IMG/VR virus record: IMGVR_UViG_3300030333_002944
Span: 1 to 31,826 of that record
Strand: one strand, 5' to 3'
Source: a virus
DNA: 31,826 bases
The notes under the pieces are model-generated. The model made no database searches. It was not told the origin of the DNA and saw only the letters and a program-made list of their open reading frames with translations. How positions within the stretch are numbered: position 1 is the stretch's first letter; every line of letters starts with the position of its first letter. The position numbers and the translations under genes were made by a program. Below are positions 1-7,186 of this stretch, in pieces.

Positions 1-14
1 AACAGGAGCACATC

Positions 15-425
15 ATGAGCGACACATACACGCAACCCAAGGTTGACTTCATCCACAACCAGATACCCAACAAGCTGGAGAGCATCCGCTCTCTGCTGGA
101 GGGTGAGTACGCCAGCGCGGCACAGTCTCCTGACCACGAGACCGGACCATGGAGCCCGGAGAAGCAGGCTCACGTCGAGGCCGTGGGCGCAGCGATAGCT
201 CGTCTTGACGATGTACTGCGCGCCATTGACCGCGCCAACCATTGCGTCATGCCTCGGATGCGAGCAGCCGAGAGCGCAGAGAAGAAAGAGCAAGAGCAGC
301 TTGCAGCCATGGAGCATGGCACCACCGGACGCAATGACGCTGCCGGTTCACCCCTGGGGCAGGCAGGACACTGCCCGCACTGTCTCAAAGACTACGGCAG
401 CGGCCACCACTGCTGCGACTGCTGA
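15..425 (+). CDS. Unknown protein with Cys/His-rich C-terminus
   Basis: The protein has 136 residues and I recognise no family. The N-terminal two thirds is hydrophilic and mostly helical-looking, with Ala/Glu-rich stretches. The last 18 residues contain CPHC followed by HHCCDC, a spacing that could bind zinc. The ATG has an AGGAG SD seven bases upstream (AACAGGAGCACATC). This ACAGGA-type leader also precedes the genes at 3268, 3608, 9389 and 15729, which appear to follow promoters, so this may be the first gene of its operon with a promoter just outside the window. A tiny membrane-protein ORF follows after 9 bases. Confidence 0.75.
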   Translation: MSDTYTQPKVDFIHNQIPNKLESIRSLLEGEYASAAQSPDHETGPWSPEKQAHVEAVGAAIARLDDVLRAIDRANHCVMPRMRAAESAEKKEQEQLAAMEHGTTGRNDAAGSPLGQAGHCPHCLKDYGSGHHCCDC

Positions 426-434
426 GGAGCAACC

Positions 435-509
435 ATGTACCTGACCGCCTGCAACATCGCAGCCCTGTGCCTCCTGGCACTTCAAACCATCTCACTACTG
501 GCCTACTGA
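435..509 (+). CDS. Possible 24-residue membrane micro-protein
   Basis: A 25-codon frame starts at ATG 435 with GAGGAG just upstream (TGAGGAGCAACC), overlapping the end of the previous gene's control sequence. The product is almost wholly hydrophobic (YLTACNIAALCLLAL, then TISLLAY), so it could form one transmembrane helix. It fills the 93-base gap between its neighbours neatly. GAGGAC lies 9 bases after its stop and serves the next gene. The frame is short, so chance is possible. I rate it likely but unproven because of the good SD, tight packing and consistent hydrophobicity. Confidence 0.45.
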   Translation: MYLTACNIAALCLLALQTISLLAY

Positions 510-518
510 GGACTGACT

Positions 519-938
519 ATGACAATCAACCACAACCCTGACATTGAAGGCGAGGGCCTGGGCTCTCCCGAGTTTCCCAGCGCTCCAGTCAGTTCTGCCC
601 TGCTCTCAATCCTGTGGGCTGGCTTCGGGTTCGAGCCGCGCGACGAAGACATAGTGGCAGTGCTGACCTGCCCTGAGAATAACGGCCACCCAAACCATGA
701 CACGTCTGAGGCTACTCTCGCCTTTGTGCGTGAATCTCTCCTGACCTACGCCAAGAACTACGGACTGACCATGACCGAACAAGAACTGAACGACATCAAG
801 AACAACCTGCTCCGCTATCTGCTTGAGGATGTAGAGGGCAGATTCGACTACCTGACTGACAGGGAGCAATCGGTGGTCGGCAACCAGGAAACCTTCGATG
901 TTCTCCTGCAATCCATCAACAACCAAGGAGGCAAGTGA
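519..938 (+). CDS. Unknown acidic protein
   Basis: This 139-residue acidic protein matches no family I know. Residues 70-110 look helical (SLLTYAKNYGLTMTEQELN and onward). It ends in Gly-Gly-Lys because its last codons are GGA GGC AAG, a variant of the GGAGGTGAG junction used downstream. Its stop overlaps the next start as TGATG. The start ATG has a GAGGAC SD. It sits at the head of the first run of junction-linked small genes. Confidence 0.75.
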   Translation: MTINHNPDIEGEGLGSPEFPSAPVSSALLSILWAGFGFEPRDEDIVAVLTCPENNGHPNHDTSEATLAFVRESLLTYAKNYGLTMTEQELNDIKNNLLRYLLEDVEGRFDYLTDREQSVVGNQETFDVLLQSINNQGGK

Positions 939-1138
939 TGCCACGAACATTCCGACTCTCATTCGACATCTCAGCCGAGGCTGACCCCTCTGACCTTCTC
1001 GACCGACTCATCGACTTCCAGCAGCAACTGGTGGATGAGCTTGAGGAGGGCGAGGACGTCTTCGGCGAGCCCGTCCCCAACCATGCAACCGCCGACACTT
1101 GCAGTGTCGAGTACATCACAATCAAAGGAGGTGAGTGA
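938..1138 (+). CDS. Unknown small acidic protein
   Basis: The protein has 66 residues, with a beta-like N-terminus (PRTFRLSFDIS), an acidic helical middle (LLDRLIDFQQQLVDELEEGED) and a beta-like end. No family is recognised. The ATG at 938 shares its A with the upstream TGA and is preceded by GGAGGCAAGTG. A GTG three bases earlier is in frame, but the ATG has the better SD spacing of six bases. The C-terminus is Gly-Gly-Glu, encoded by the junction 14-mer that starts the next gene. Confidence 0.75.
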   Translation: MPRTFRLSFDISAEADPSDLLDRLIDFQQQLVDELEEGEDVFGEPVPNHATADTCSVEYITIKGGE

Positions 1139-1449
1139 TGCCACTCGCATACGCACCACCCGAGATGGCGTTCACTGTCAGTGTAGGCGGCAGCGATGCA
1201 CCTGTGTACCACGTCTACAACAATGGCAACATCAGCGACCGCATGACGTACTGGTACACGTTCGACGAGGCCGAGGGTGAGGACAACGAGTTCGACATCC
1301 GAAGCCTGCCCACATGGAGCACCAGGGCTGGGGTGATGGGCTCCCTTAGCGAACGCGCAAGGTTTCACGAGAGCTTCCTTCAAGAAGCCCTGGACCGTGG
1401 ACTGGTCCGCATCAACAACAACCAACTAATCACCGAAGGAGGTGAGTGA
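1138..1449 (+). CDS. Unknown small protein
   Basis: This 103-residue protein has a probable beta-rich N-terminal half (MAFTVSVGGSDAPVYHVY) and a helical C-terminal part with FHESFLQEALDRGLVRI. It matches no family I know. The start lies in an exact GGAGGTGAGTGATG junction and the gene ends in another, giving a Gly-Gly-Glu tail. The bases around its end (1431-1456) are identical over 26 nt to those at 2041-2066, more than the 14-mer alone. Confidence 0.75.
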   Translation: MPLAYAPPEMAFTVSVGGSDAPVYHVYNNGNISDRMTYWYTFDEAEGEDNEFDIRSLPTWSTRAGVMGSLSERARFHESFLQEALDRGLVRINNNQLITEGGE

Positions 1450-1730
1450 TGAACATGCCAGAAGGATTGAAGTATTGGACTGCTGACGAGGTAGCTGAAT
1501 GCCTCAGCGGCATCGGGCCTGACCTGTATCGCAAGCTGTGGGGCATCCTCAGTGCTGCCAAGAACCCGACACCACTTGGTGGAGACGGGTCCAACGGTAC
1601 GGTCGAGACACCGGACGGGCGCTTGGACGAGGACAACGACGACAAGGCTCCGCACTGGTGGGGCAAGCTCACAGCCTCAGAGCAAGCGACTATCCTTTAC
1701 GCGTACAACGCTGATTTTGGAGGTGAGTGA
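1449..1730 (+). CDS. Unknown small protein
   Basis: The protein has 93 residues. An N-terminal helical segment (TADEVAECLSGIGPDLYRKLWGIL) is followed by a Gly/Asp-rich linker at about residues 43-65, then a Trp-containing C-terminal segment (HWWGKLTASEQATILYAY). No family is recognised. It is flanked on both sides by the exact junction 14-mer and ends in Gly-Gly-Glu. Confidence 0.72.
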   Translation: MNMPEGLKYWTADEVAECLSGIGPDLYRKLWGILSAAKNPTPLGGDGSNGTVETPDGRLDEDNDDKAPHWWGKLTASEQATILYAYNADFGGE

Positions 1731-2059
1731 TGAGCGCCAACGTATTCCCCCATGCACTTACGAATGGAGCATGGTTTATCGGAATCCCCGACATCACCGA
1801 GGAAAACTACGAGAAGGTCTACATGCGATACGAGATGGCTCGCTTTGCCACTGAAGCTGTAGTCAGCGTGCCTGATGGCAACGGCAACATTGTCGGCAGG
1901 AAGATTACACTGGAAGAAGTGAAGGCCCACATTGGGTTGCAGGCAGGCGCACACTCACTCACTGACGCTGAGTGGAACGACAGACTCGTAGAGCACTTGT
2001 CCGACCGGGCAAAGCGGTCGCTTCGTTACGCCAAAGAGAACACCGAAGGAGGTGAGTGA
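1730..2059 (+). CDS. Unknown small protein
   Basis: This 109-residue protein is of mixed composition and matches no family I know. Residues 22-45 look helical (TEENYEKVYMRYEMARFATEA) and residues 78-100 form a second charged helix. It starts and ends in exact junction 14-mers and its last residues are TEGGE. The gene at 1138-1449 has the same last five residues, through the shared 26-nt stretch described under that gene. Confidence 0.74.
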   Translation: MSANVFPHALTNGAWFIGIPDITEENYEKVYMRYEMARFATEAVVSVPDGNGNIVGRKITLEEVKAHIGLQAGAHSLTDAEWNDRLVEHLSDRAKRSLRYAKENTEGGE

Positions 2060-2541
2060 TGAACATCTTCGTCCTTGACCGTTCACCCGGCATCGCAGCA
2101 CGCATGCAGTGTGACCGTCACGTAGTCAAGATGACGCTGGAGAGCGCACAGATGCTCTCCACTGCCGTCAACGAGTTGGGTGGGCAGACCCCTTACAAGT
2201 CTGCTCACCTTAACCACCCATGCTCTGTGTGGGCCCGTGAGACCCTCGGCAACTTCATCTGGCTCTATGACCACGGCATGGCCCTCGCAAAGGAGTACAC
2301 GCGCCGCTACGGCAAGGTACACAAGTCCGAGGCTGTCATCCAAGAGTGCATGGACCAGTGCCGAGACCTGTCCCTGTACAACCTCAAGCGCACGCCTCAC
2401 CCGCTGTGCATGCCTGACGAGTACAAGAGTGACGATGCCGTCGAATCGTATCGGCGGTTCTACATCGGAGAGAAGGCCAGCTTCGCCCGGTGGAACAAGA
2501 AAACAGAGCCGCCGCCCTGGTGGCCAGAAGGAGGTGAGTGA
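2059..2541 (+). CDS. Conserved phage protein, MNIFVLD family
   Basis: The 160-residue sequence belongs to a widespread but poorly characterised phage and bacterial family. Family marks are the start MNIFVLD, the block CDRHVVKMTLESAQMLS, then HLNHPCSVW, FIWLYDHGMALAKEYTRRYGK, and a C-terminal MPDEYK with YRRFYIGEKASFARW before PPPWW. The conserved His, Asp, Lys, Arg and Trp residues suggest an enzyme or nucleic-acid-binding protein. Homologues are, from memory, sometimes loosely named pyrimidine-dimer glycosylase, but I see no convincing DenV signature and leave the function open. The gene sits in the junction-linked array and ends in Gly-Gly-Glu. Confidence 0.82.
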   Translation: MNIFVLDRSPGIAARMQCDRHVVKMTLESAQMLSTAVNELGGQTPYKSAHLNHPCSVWARETLGNFIWLYDHGMALAKEYTRRYGKVHKSEAVIQECMDQCRDLSLYNLKRTPHPLCMPDEYKSDDAVESYRRFYIGEKASFARWNKKTEPPPWWPEGGE

Positions 2542-2801
2542 TGACCTTCACGCATCACTACGACGATAGCTCTGCGTGGCTGGAAGTGCCGATGGAGACA
2601 GTTCAGGAGTTGGGTGTCGAGTCGAAAATCACGCACAACTCTCGCGTCGATGGGACAACGGTGTACTTGAACTTCGACATCGAGGCGCTTGAGTTCATCT
2701 GGGCATACGAGAAGAAGCATGACCAGCCACTCAAGCGCAAGCTCAAGTACACGCCAGTGTCGTTCATCAACTACCTTGAGAGGTTCAAGCATGCCGTTTG
2801 A
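2541..2801 (+). CDS. Unknown small protein
   Basis: This 86-residue protein is of unknown family. The N-terminal half is beta-like with TFTHHYDDSSAWLEVPM, and the C-terminal half is rich in Lys and aromatic residues (IWAYEKKHDQPLKRKLKYTP). It starts in an exact junction 14-mer but does not end in one. Its last 11 bases overlap the start of the DUF1810 gene, so it is the last member of the first junction-linked run. Confidence 0.74.
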   Translation: MTFTHHYDDSSAWLEVPMETVQELGVESKITHNSRVDGTTVYLNFDIEALEFIWAYEKKHDQPLKRKLKYTPVSFINYLERFKHAV

Positions 2802-3198
2802 CCTCACCCGATTCCACGATGCCGTGGATGATGTGACGATGGCATCTGTCATTCGAGAGTTGTCTGCCGGCGAGAAGGAGAGCCACTGGATGTGGTTCAT
2901 CTTCCCGCAGGGCATGCGACCCAACTCAAGCCCAACGTCACAACGCTTCGCCATCCGTGACCTCGACCACGCCAGGGAGTTTCTCAAGCACGACCTGCTC
3001 GGGCCCCGCTTGGTCGAGTGTACTCGACTGGTGTTGACCCACCCCGACAAGACGGCGCTCGACATATTCGGCCACGTGGACTCCGAGAAGTTTCGTAGCT
3101 GTATGACCCTATTCGCTGAGGCATCCAAGCCTTTAGGGTCACGAGATCACCAATGCTTTCAGCAAGCCTTGGATGTTTTTTTCAACAAAAAGATTTGA
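2791..3198 (+). CDS. DUF1810 family protein
   Basis: The 135-residue protein matches the DUF1810 family over its whole length. Seen in order are an N-terminal FDLTRFHDAVDD, the hallmark SHWMWFIFPQG at about residues 30-40, SQRFAIRDLDHAREFL, LGPRLVECTRLVL, and the end motif DIFGHVDSEKFRSCMTLFAEA. The family's biochemical role is not established to my knowledge, so I assign none. I chose the ATG at 2791 because it has GAGAGGTT upstream and gives the usual family length. An upstream extension in the same frame is an antisense-like shadow of the previous gene. Its TGA stop lies inside the proposed -35 box of the next promoter. Confidence 0.88.
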   Translation: MPFDLTRFHDAVDDVTMASVIRELSAGEKESHWMWFIFPQGMRPNSSPTSQRFAIRDLDHAREFLKHDLLGPRLVECTRLVLTHPDKTALDIFGHVDSEKFRSCMTLFAEASKPLGSRDHQCFQQALDVFFNKKI

Positions 3199-3223
3199 CG
3201 CCAATACTTAATGTTGGTACTTT
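3195..3223 (+). promoter_or_regulatory. Sigma70-like promoter
   Basis: TTGACG (3195-3200) is followed after exactly 17 bases by TACTTT (3218-3223). The site lies in the short gap before the gene at 3268. The -35 box matches five of six consensus bases, while the -10 keeps the important T, A and final T. The next gene has an ACAGGAA SD, unlike genes within the array. Transcription was not observed, so this is inferred from sequence. Confidence 0.55.
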
Positions 3224-3267
3224 AGTGTCATACCTCCCTCACCCCGCAAACTAAACAGGAACACACT

Positions 3268-3552
3268 ATGCTTTGGAACACACGAGGTTCATCACTTCCC
3301 GCAGAGACCACCAAGGTCGGAATAGAGTTGATTCGAGAGATTGAAGATGAAGAGACTGGAGAGCTACTCGAAGAGCACATCATCGATGTGACTGGTCGCT
3401 TCTTTCCAGAAGACAACAGCGTAGGGCTTGGCTCGCACGTTGAGGTCATCTCCGCCTTCCGTACATTCCCCGGTCCACGCACCGAGGTTGAGCTTACAGA
3501 CGAGGAGGTTGACTCACTCGTTGACCTCCTGGAAGAGCAAAGGCGGTCATAA
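3268..3552 (+). CDS. Unknown acidic protein
   Basis: This very acidic 94-residue protein has IELIREIEDEETGELLEE in its first half and a C-terminal helix (ELTDEEVDSLVDLLEEQRR). Acidic small phage proteins can act as DNA mimics or inhibitors, but nothing specific points there. The ATG has an ACAGGAA SD and follows a sigma70-like promoter at 3195. A second promoter candidate begins 6 bases after its stop, so the gene may be its own transcription unit. Confidence 0.72.
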   Translation: MLWNTRGSSLPAETTKVGIELIREIEDEETGELLEEHIIDVTGRFFPEDNSVGLGSHVEVISAFRTFPGPRTEVELTDEEVDSLVDLLEEQRRS

Positions 3553-3557
3553 TGTGT

Positions 3558-3587
3558 CCGACATATTTTTTCCAAACGGCATACTTT
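3558..3587 (+). promoter_or_regulatory. Possible promoter with TACTTT -10
   Basis: CCGACA (3558-3563) and TACTTT (3582-3587) are separated by 18 bases in the 55-base gap before the gene at 3608. The -10 hexamer is identical to that of the promoter at 3195. Transcription would start at about 3594, leaving a very short leader that begins with the ACAGGAG SD. The -35 match is only four of six, so confidence is moderate. Confidence 0.4.
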
Positions 3588-3607
3588 ACAAACACAGGAG
3601 AACTAAA

Positions 3608-4045
3608 ATGAATGAATCTCGCTTCATTGAATACCCAAACGCCTGGTGCCCGCTGACGGACCCACACCAAGCCATGCTGGAGGCCGTCATCACCCTCGGC
3701 TTTGCCAAGGACGCCATCGAAAGGACGAATGAACACGTCTGCTCTTGGACGCGCGCAAGGATCGCAATCTCGGCACTCGAGTGGATTGTGAACCACTTGG
3801 AGTTGCACTTCAGTGAGGACTGGGAGGCGCACTGTGCTGGCAGGCAAGAGCTTGCGGCAAAGGTTCTCGCAGACCAAGCCATGGATGAGGACGCCTTCGT
3901 TCAGGCCGGCATCGCAGCGCGAGAGGCAATCAAGAACATCAAACAACAACCAACAGCAGTGATGGTTGAGGAGCACGACGAAGAACCAAAGAGCATGTCA
4001 GAACAGATCGTGCATGCTCAGAACACCAAAACAAACGAGCAGTAA
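3608..4045 (+). CDS. Unknown helical protein
   Basis: The 145-residue protein looks mostly helical, with a His/Trp-containing core (WIVNHLELHFSEDWEAHC) and an acidic, low-complexity tail from about residue 115. I recognise no family. The ATG at 3608 is preceded by AACACAGGAG. The longer frame upstream lies over the previous gene and is rejected as the start. The following gene starts one base after its TAA, at a GTG. Confidence 0.74.
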   Translation: MNESRFIEYPNAWCPLTDPHQAMLEAVITLGFAKDAIERTNEHVCSWTRARIAISALEWIVNHLELHFSEDWEAHCAGRQELAAKVLADQAMDEDAFVQAGIAAREAIKNIKQQPTAVMVEEHDEEPKSMSEQIVHAQNTKTNEQ

Positions 4046-4046
4046 A

Positions 4047-4619
4047 GTGAAAGCTTATACAATCAAAATCGAAGCCCTTGTTATCTCTGACTCCAGCATC
4101 GAGTCATCAACCCCTGAGCAGGTACTGGACCTGATCATCGACCACACCGATACCATGACTGCTACCATCGTACCGATGGTGTGCGGTGATGCAAGGGTCG
4201 CTGAGCCTGCCCCTCGCATGTCAATCGTCAGCGAGCCTCAGACCACCCACACTCCGTTGGATGTGCCAAACGAGCCTCCTGCTATTCAGGAGTTCTCTAA
4301 GAACGGTGAGAAGATTATCTCAACCAACCGCTCATGGGCACAGCAGAAGCCGCACGGCGTCATGGAGTTCTTCGACTCCAGCACTGGAGAAGTGTTTCAA
4401 ACATCGAAGCAGTGGCGATTCCGCCAGTCCACGGGCTGCCCGGAGTTCAAGTACGGCAGTCACGACTACGTAAGCTACTGCATGCGTCGTCCGATTGGAA
4501 CCTACGAGTCCAGGGACATCAAGAACCATGTGTACTTGACTCGCTCTGAGGCAACCGAGGTTCGTGACCACATCTACAGCGGACGCATGATCCGCAAGCA
4601 ACTGAAGGGAGGCGAGTGA
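4047..4619 (+). CDS. Unknown protein with GTG start
   Basis: This 190-residue protein is of unknown family. The N-terminal 30 residues are beta-like (KAYTIKIEALVISDSS), a Pro/Thr-rich linker spans roughly residues 50-85, and the C-terminal half contains FFDSSTGEVFQTSKQWRF and RRPIGTYESRDIKNHVYLT, suggesting a compact domain. GTG 4047 is the first in-frame start after the upstream stop, with only a weak GAG-type SD, so it is probably coupled to its neighbour. The gene ends with GGA GGC GAG TGA, another Gly-Gly-Glu tail from a variant of the junction motif. Confidence 0.7.
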   Translation: MKAYTIKIEALVISDSSIESSTPEQVLDLIIDHTDTMTATIVPMVCGDARVAEPAPRMSIVSEPQTTHTPLDVPNEPPAIQEFSKNGEKIISTNRSWAQQKPHGVMEFFDSSTGEVFQTSKQWRFRQSTGCPEFKYGSHDYVSYCMRRPIGTYESRDIKNHVYLTRSEATEVRDHIYSGRMIRKQLKGGE

Positions 4620-4624
4620 CTATC

Positions 4625-5449
4625 ATGGCAAACAAACTTCACAACATCGCATCTAAGATCCAAAAGCTCATGACCCTCGCCGAGCGTGGCGAGGGCAACG
4701 AGGCCGAGGTGGCTGCTGCTACCGCTCAGCGCCTCATGCGCGAGCACGCCATCTCGATGGCCACCCTCAAGGAGACAGAGATCCTTGAGCAAGACCCGCT
4801 CATGCAGCTTGCCTTTGAGGTGGGCCAGGCTTCGTGGAAGATTCGTCTCGCCTGGGCGATTGCAGAGCACTGCCAAGTTGCGGCGCTTCGTTCTTGTCGG
4901 TGGACCTCAAGTCACCCCATCACCAAGGAAAGCATGGGCAAGCGCAAGCGACGAGTGTTTGCGTGGGGATACGGTCACTCTTCAGACCTTGAGGTGTGGG
5001 AGTACCTGTACGAGGTGGCGCTGCGCCAGATTGAGTCCGAGGCCAGGAGGTACGCCAGCACCCTCAAGGGTGACCTGTTCAACATCGATGGTCACGTGTT
5101 GACCAAGCGCGAGGCGATGAACCGCTTCCGTGCTGGTGCTGTACAGGGCCTCAGCCACAAGCTGTACTGGCAGCGCGAGAGGGCCAAGGCTGATGCCCAG
5201 GCTGAAGCTGAGTGCGCTGCCGAGGCCAGCCCCGACGCGAATGAGGCTGAGGAGTTGCTACTTGCAGCGCAGGCGCTTGATAGCCGTTGTAAGCGTGCTG
5301 ACGAGTACATGCGCTCCAAGGTCCGGAAGCTGGGCAGCGGCTACCGTGGCGGTGTGGCGGGCAGCAAGGATGGAGTCAAGGCCGGGAAGAGCATCGCCAT
5401 CAACAAGGGCGTGGCTGCTGCGGCTGGCCGCAAGATGCTGGGGTGCTGA
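4625..5449 (+). CDS. DUF2786 domain protein
   Basis: The 274-residue protein begins with a DUF2786-type domain: KIQKLMTLAERGEGNEAEVA followed by AQRLMREHAISMATL (about residues 10-50). The middle and C-terminal regions contain long Ala/Glu-rich helices (about residues 175-220) and a Gly-rich segment near YRGGVAGSKDGVKAGKS. The family occurs in phages and bacteria and has no settled function. ATG 4625 lies 12 bases past GGAGG. A GTG at 4616 is in frame but too close to the SD. A metalloprotease-like gene is found two genes downstream. Confidence 0.8.
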   Translation: MANKLHNIASKIQKLMTLAERGEGNEAEVAAATAQRLMREHAISMATLKETEILEQDPLMQLAFEVGQASWKIRLAWAIAEHCQVAALRSCRWTSSHPITKESMGKRKRRVFAWGYGHSSDLEVWEYLYEVALRQIESEARRYASTLKGDLFNIDGHVLTKREAMNRFRAGAVQGLSHKLYWQRERAKADAQAEAECAAEASPDANEAEELLLAAQALDSRCKRADEYMRSKVRKLGSGYRGGVAGSKDGVKAGKSIAINKGVAAAAGRKMLGC

Positions 5450-5450
5450 C

Positions 5451-5795
5451 ATGCAACTGTACCGAGTCGAAATGACATCCGGGCTGAGTGTGAATGGAAC
5501 CGATGTAGTCTACCGCTACTTTAGTTCCTTCGCGCGGGCCCGGTCCTTCTGCAACAAAGCCATCCGCAAGTCGCTGGCTCGCTGGAAACAGTATGACCAT
5601 GTGAAGCGGCTGGCCGATGTGATGTGGGGCGAGGAGATCGCCATCGTATCTGTCAAGACCCCCAAGCTGCCGACAAAGACCATGTTTCTCCTGATGCTCA
5701 ATCATGGAGATGACATCCCATTATCCTTAGAAATTGTCGAGCAGTGGAACCCCCAAGACAAATGGCACAAGCCACAACCGAGAGGTGAAGAATGA
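5451..5795 (+). CDS. Unknown basic protein
   Basis: This 114-residue basic protein has an N-terminal beta-like stretch (QLYRVEMTSGLSVNG), an aromatic/Arg-rich middle (YRYFSSFARARSFCNKAIRK) and a C-terminal part with KLPTKTMFLLMLNHG. No family is recognised. It starts one base after the upstream TGA. Its 3' end, AGAGGTGAAGAATGA, supplies the SD and overlaps the next ATG by four bases, a looser form of the junction seen elsewhere. Confidence 0.72.
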   Translation: MQLYRVEMTSGLSVNGTDVVYRYFSSFARARSFCNKAIRKSLARWKQYDHVKRLADVMWGEEIAIVSVKTPKLPTKTMFLLMLNHGDDIPLSLEIVEQWNPQDKWHKPQPRGEE

Positions 5796-6409
5796 GTCGC
5801 GATTGGATTCAGGACAGCAAGTACAACTTGCACGGCATGAACGTAATGCTGGCCGCTGAGAAGATGTGCAAGTCTTCTCACTGGCTGGATGCGCTCAACG
5901 CTGGCCGAGCCCAGCGAGGCCTGGACAGCAAGACCGACTGCCAGAGTGCAGCCCTCCTGTGGAAGCGAACAAAGCGCTCTAAGGGTGCCTGTGGTGACGC
6001 TGGCATCCGGTTCCGCATTCGCAACATCGAGGGCTGGCACTGCAGCGGTAGGGGTGGCCCGAGCTACGGCGTCACCCTGTCTGCTCGCAGAAGCACAAGC
6101 CGGGGTAGCCTACTGATGACGATGCTCCATGAGATTGTCCACGTCGTCCACCTTGCGGACATGCGTGCGCCCATCGTTGAGGGCGTTCGCCGCCCACACG
6201 GCATGGACTACAACCTGATGCTGTGCCACATGGCACGCGCTCTCTGGGGGTTTCCATTCAACCCGGAGCAGTCAGGCTTCTCGGTCGGGCAGGGATACCG
6301 CCCGTCTCGGATGCTGGAGGAATGGCTCCATGAACAAATCAAGTCCGGCAGCCCCCGTGTGAGTCGTTGGCTCGCTGGCCTTGAGCACAACAATGGAGGA
6401 GGTGAGTGA
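5792..6409 (+). CDS. HExxH metalloprotease-like protein
   Basis: The 205-residue protein has a zincin-like active site: HEIVH at residues 113-117 followed by HGMDYN at 136-141. The third ligand would be H136, about 19 residues on, resembling SprT-like or other minimal zincins. The preceding strand (YGVTLSARRST) and helix (RGSLLMTMLHEIVH) fit that fold. Two Cys residues (C50, C67) are not in a clear zinc-ribbon pattern. The substrate is unknown; SprT-type proteins act on DNA-bound proteins, but the resemblance here is only motif level. The gene ends in Gly-Gly-Gly-Glu through the exact junction 14-mer. Confidence 0.78.
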   Translation: MSRDWIQDSKYNLHGMNVMLAAEKMCKSSHWLDALNAGRAQRGLDSKTDCQSAALLWKRTKRSKGACGDAGIRFRIRNIEGWHCSGRGGPSYGVTLSARRSTSRGSLLMTMLHEIVHVVHLADMRAPIVEGVRRPHGMDYNLMLCHMARALWGFPFNPEQSGFSVGQGYRPSRMLEEWLHEQIKSGSPRVSRWLAGLEHNNGGGE

Positions 6410-6741
6410 TGGACTACAAACCGTTGGATTTCATTCAAAGAGGTCGAGACATATTCAACCACAACTACGGACATGCGTCATGCCCTTGGTGTGGTTTCAA
6501 CATCATGGAGGCAGACGCTCTTGTCGATGCCGGTGAGAGAGAAACGGATCACACATGCCTGCTCCAAGTCATCGAGGACACTGACGAACAAGGAGTCTGT
6601 CGGTTGTCGATGCAGTGGGAGTGCTTGAAGTGCCATAAGAATGGAATCTTCGGGGTGATGGGACCGCGCACGGATGACGACATGGTCCGCAAACAACGAG
6701 ACGCGATGTACGAAAAGTATCGCAGTGAGGGAGGTGAGTGA
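6409..6741 (+). CDS. Unknown zinc-ribbon-like protein
   Basis: This 110-residue protein has two cysteine pairs, CPWC at about residues 25-28 and CLKC at about 64-67, separated by a central segment with HTCLLQVIEDT. The layout fits a zinc ribbon that could bind nucleic acid or protein. The C-terminus is charged and helical (DDDMVRKQRDAMYEKYRSE). It starts and ends with exact junction 14-mers and opens the second run of junction-linked genes. Confidence 0.76.
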   Translation: MDYKPLDFIQRGRDIFNHNYGHASCPWCGFNIMEADALVDAGERETDHTCLLQVIEDTDEQGVCRLSMQWECLKCHKNGIFGVMGPRTDDDMVRKQRDAMYEKYRSEGGE

Positions 6742-7007
6742 TGGGCTCATGGATTATCAACAAGAAACAAAGCGGCCACCACACTATCAAGCGTTCGGCA
6801 GAGGCGGACTGTAACGAGAGTTACCTGCCCATGGTCGCTGACGTGTACGGCACGGACGAAGAAGCGCGGCTCATCGCAGCGGCACCCGACCTGCTGGCTG
6901 CGATGAAAGACGTGGTGGCATCGGCAGAGGCGGACTGTCCCGGTAGCTTGGCAAACGCCATTCTCGCAGGGCAGGAAGCAATCTGGAAAGTGAAAGGAGG
7001 TGAGTGA
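6741..7007 (+). CDS. Small phage protein with ARLIAAAPDLL motif
   Basis: The 88-residue protein contains EEARLIAAAPDLLAAMKDVV, a motif found in many short phage proteins of unknown role, then a helix ending in AIWKVKGGE. The first 35 residues look like a separate beta-like segment. Two other genes in this run (7186 and 7621) have related helix pairs, so the three may be divergent paralogues. Exact junction 14-mers flank the gene. Confidence 0.77.
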   Translation: MGSWIINKKQSGHHTIKRSAEADCNESYLPMVADVYGTDEEARLIAAAPDLLAAMKDVVASAEADCPGSLANAILAGQEAIWKVKGGE

Positions 7008-7186
7008 TGGCTAAGAAGACATACGACGTAAAGATTCTGGCGAAGGTGACACTGGACGATGATGCCCGTCCACCCGATGTAGTTCTGTTCGATGCCAATG
7101 AGGTGTTGGACCGCATCAAGGAGAACGGCAAGGTCTATGGCGTTGAGTACACAACAGATGACACGACCCGTGAAGGAGGTGAGTGA
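7007..7186 (+). CDS. Unknown small protein
   Basis: This 59-residue protein consists of a beta-like N-terminus (KTYDVKILAKVTLDDD), a short helix (DANEVLDRIKENGK) and a final strand (VYGVEY). No family is recognised. It lies between two exact junction 14-mers and ends in EGGE. The regular strand-helix-strand pattern and tight packing support it as real despite its size. Confidence 0.7.
   Translation: MAKKTYDVKILAKVTLDDDARPPDVVLFDANEVLDRIKENGKVYGVEYTTDDTTREGGE

Noticed and set aside
935-940. GTG-ATG double starts that would add one Met to each array gene
   Set aside because: In each junction the GTG lies only three bases after GGAGGTGA, while the ATG has normal SD spacing and overlaps the stop. 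I chose ATG throughout.
2059-2541. Calling the MNIFVLD protein a DenV-type pyrimidine-dimer glycosylase
   Set aside because: Such names appear for relatives, but I see no reliable DenV motif, so only the family is given.
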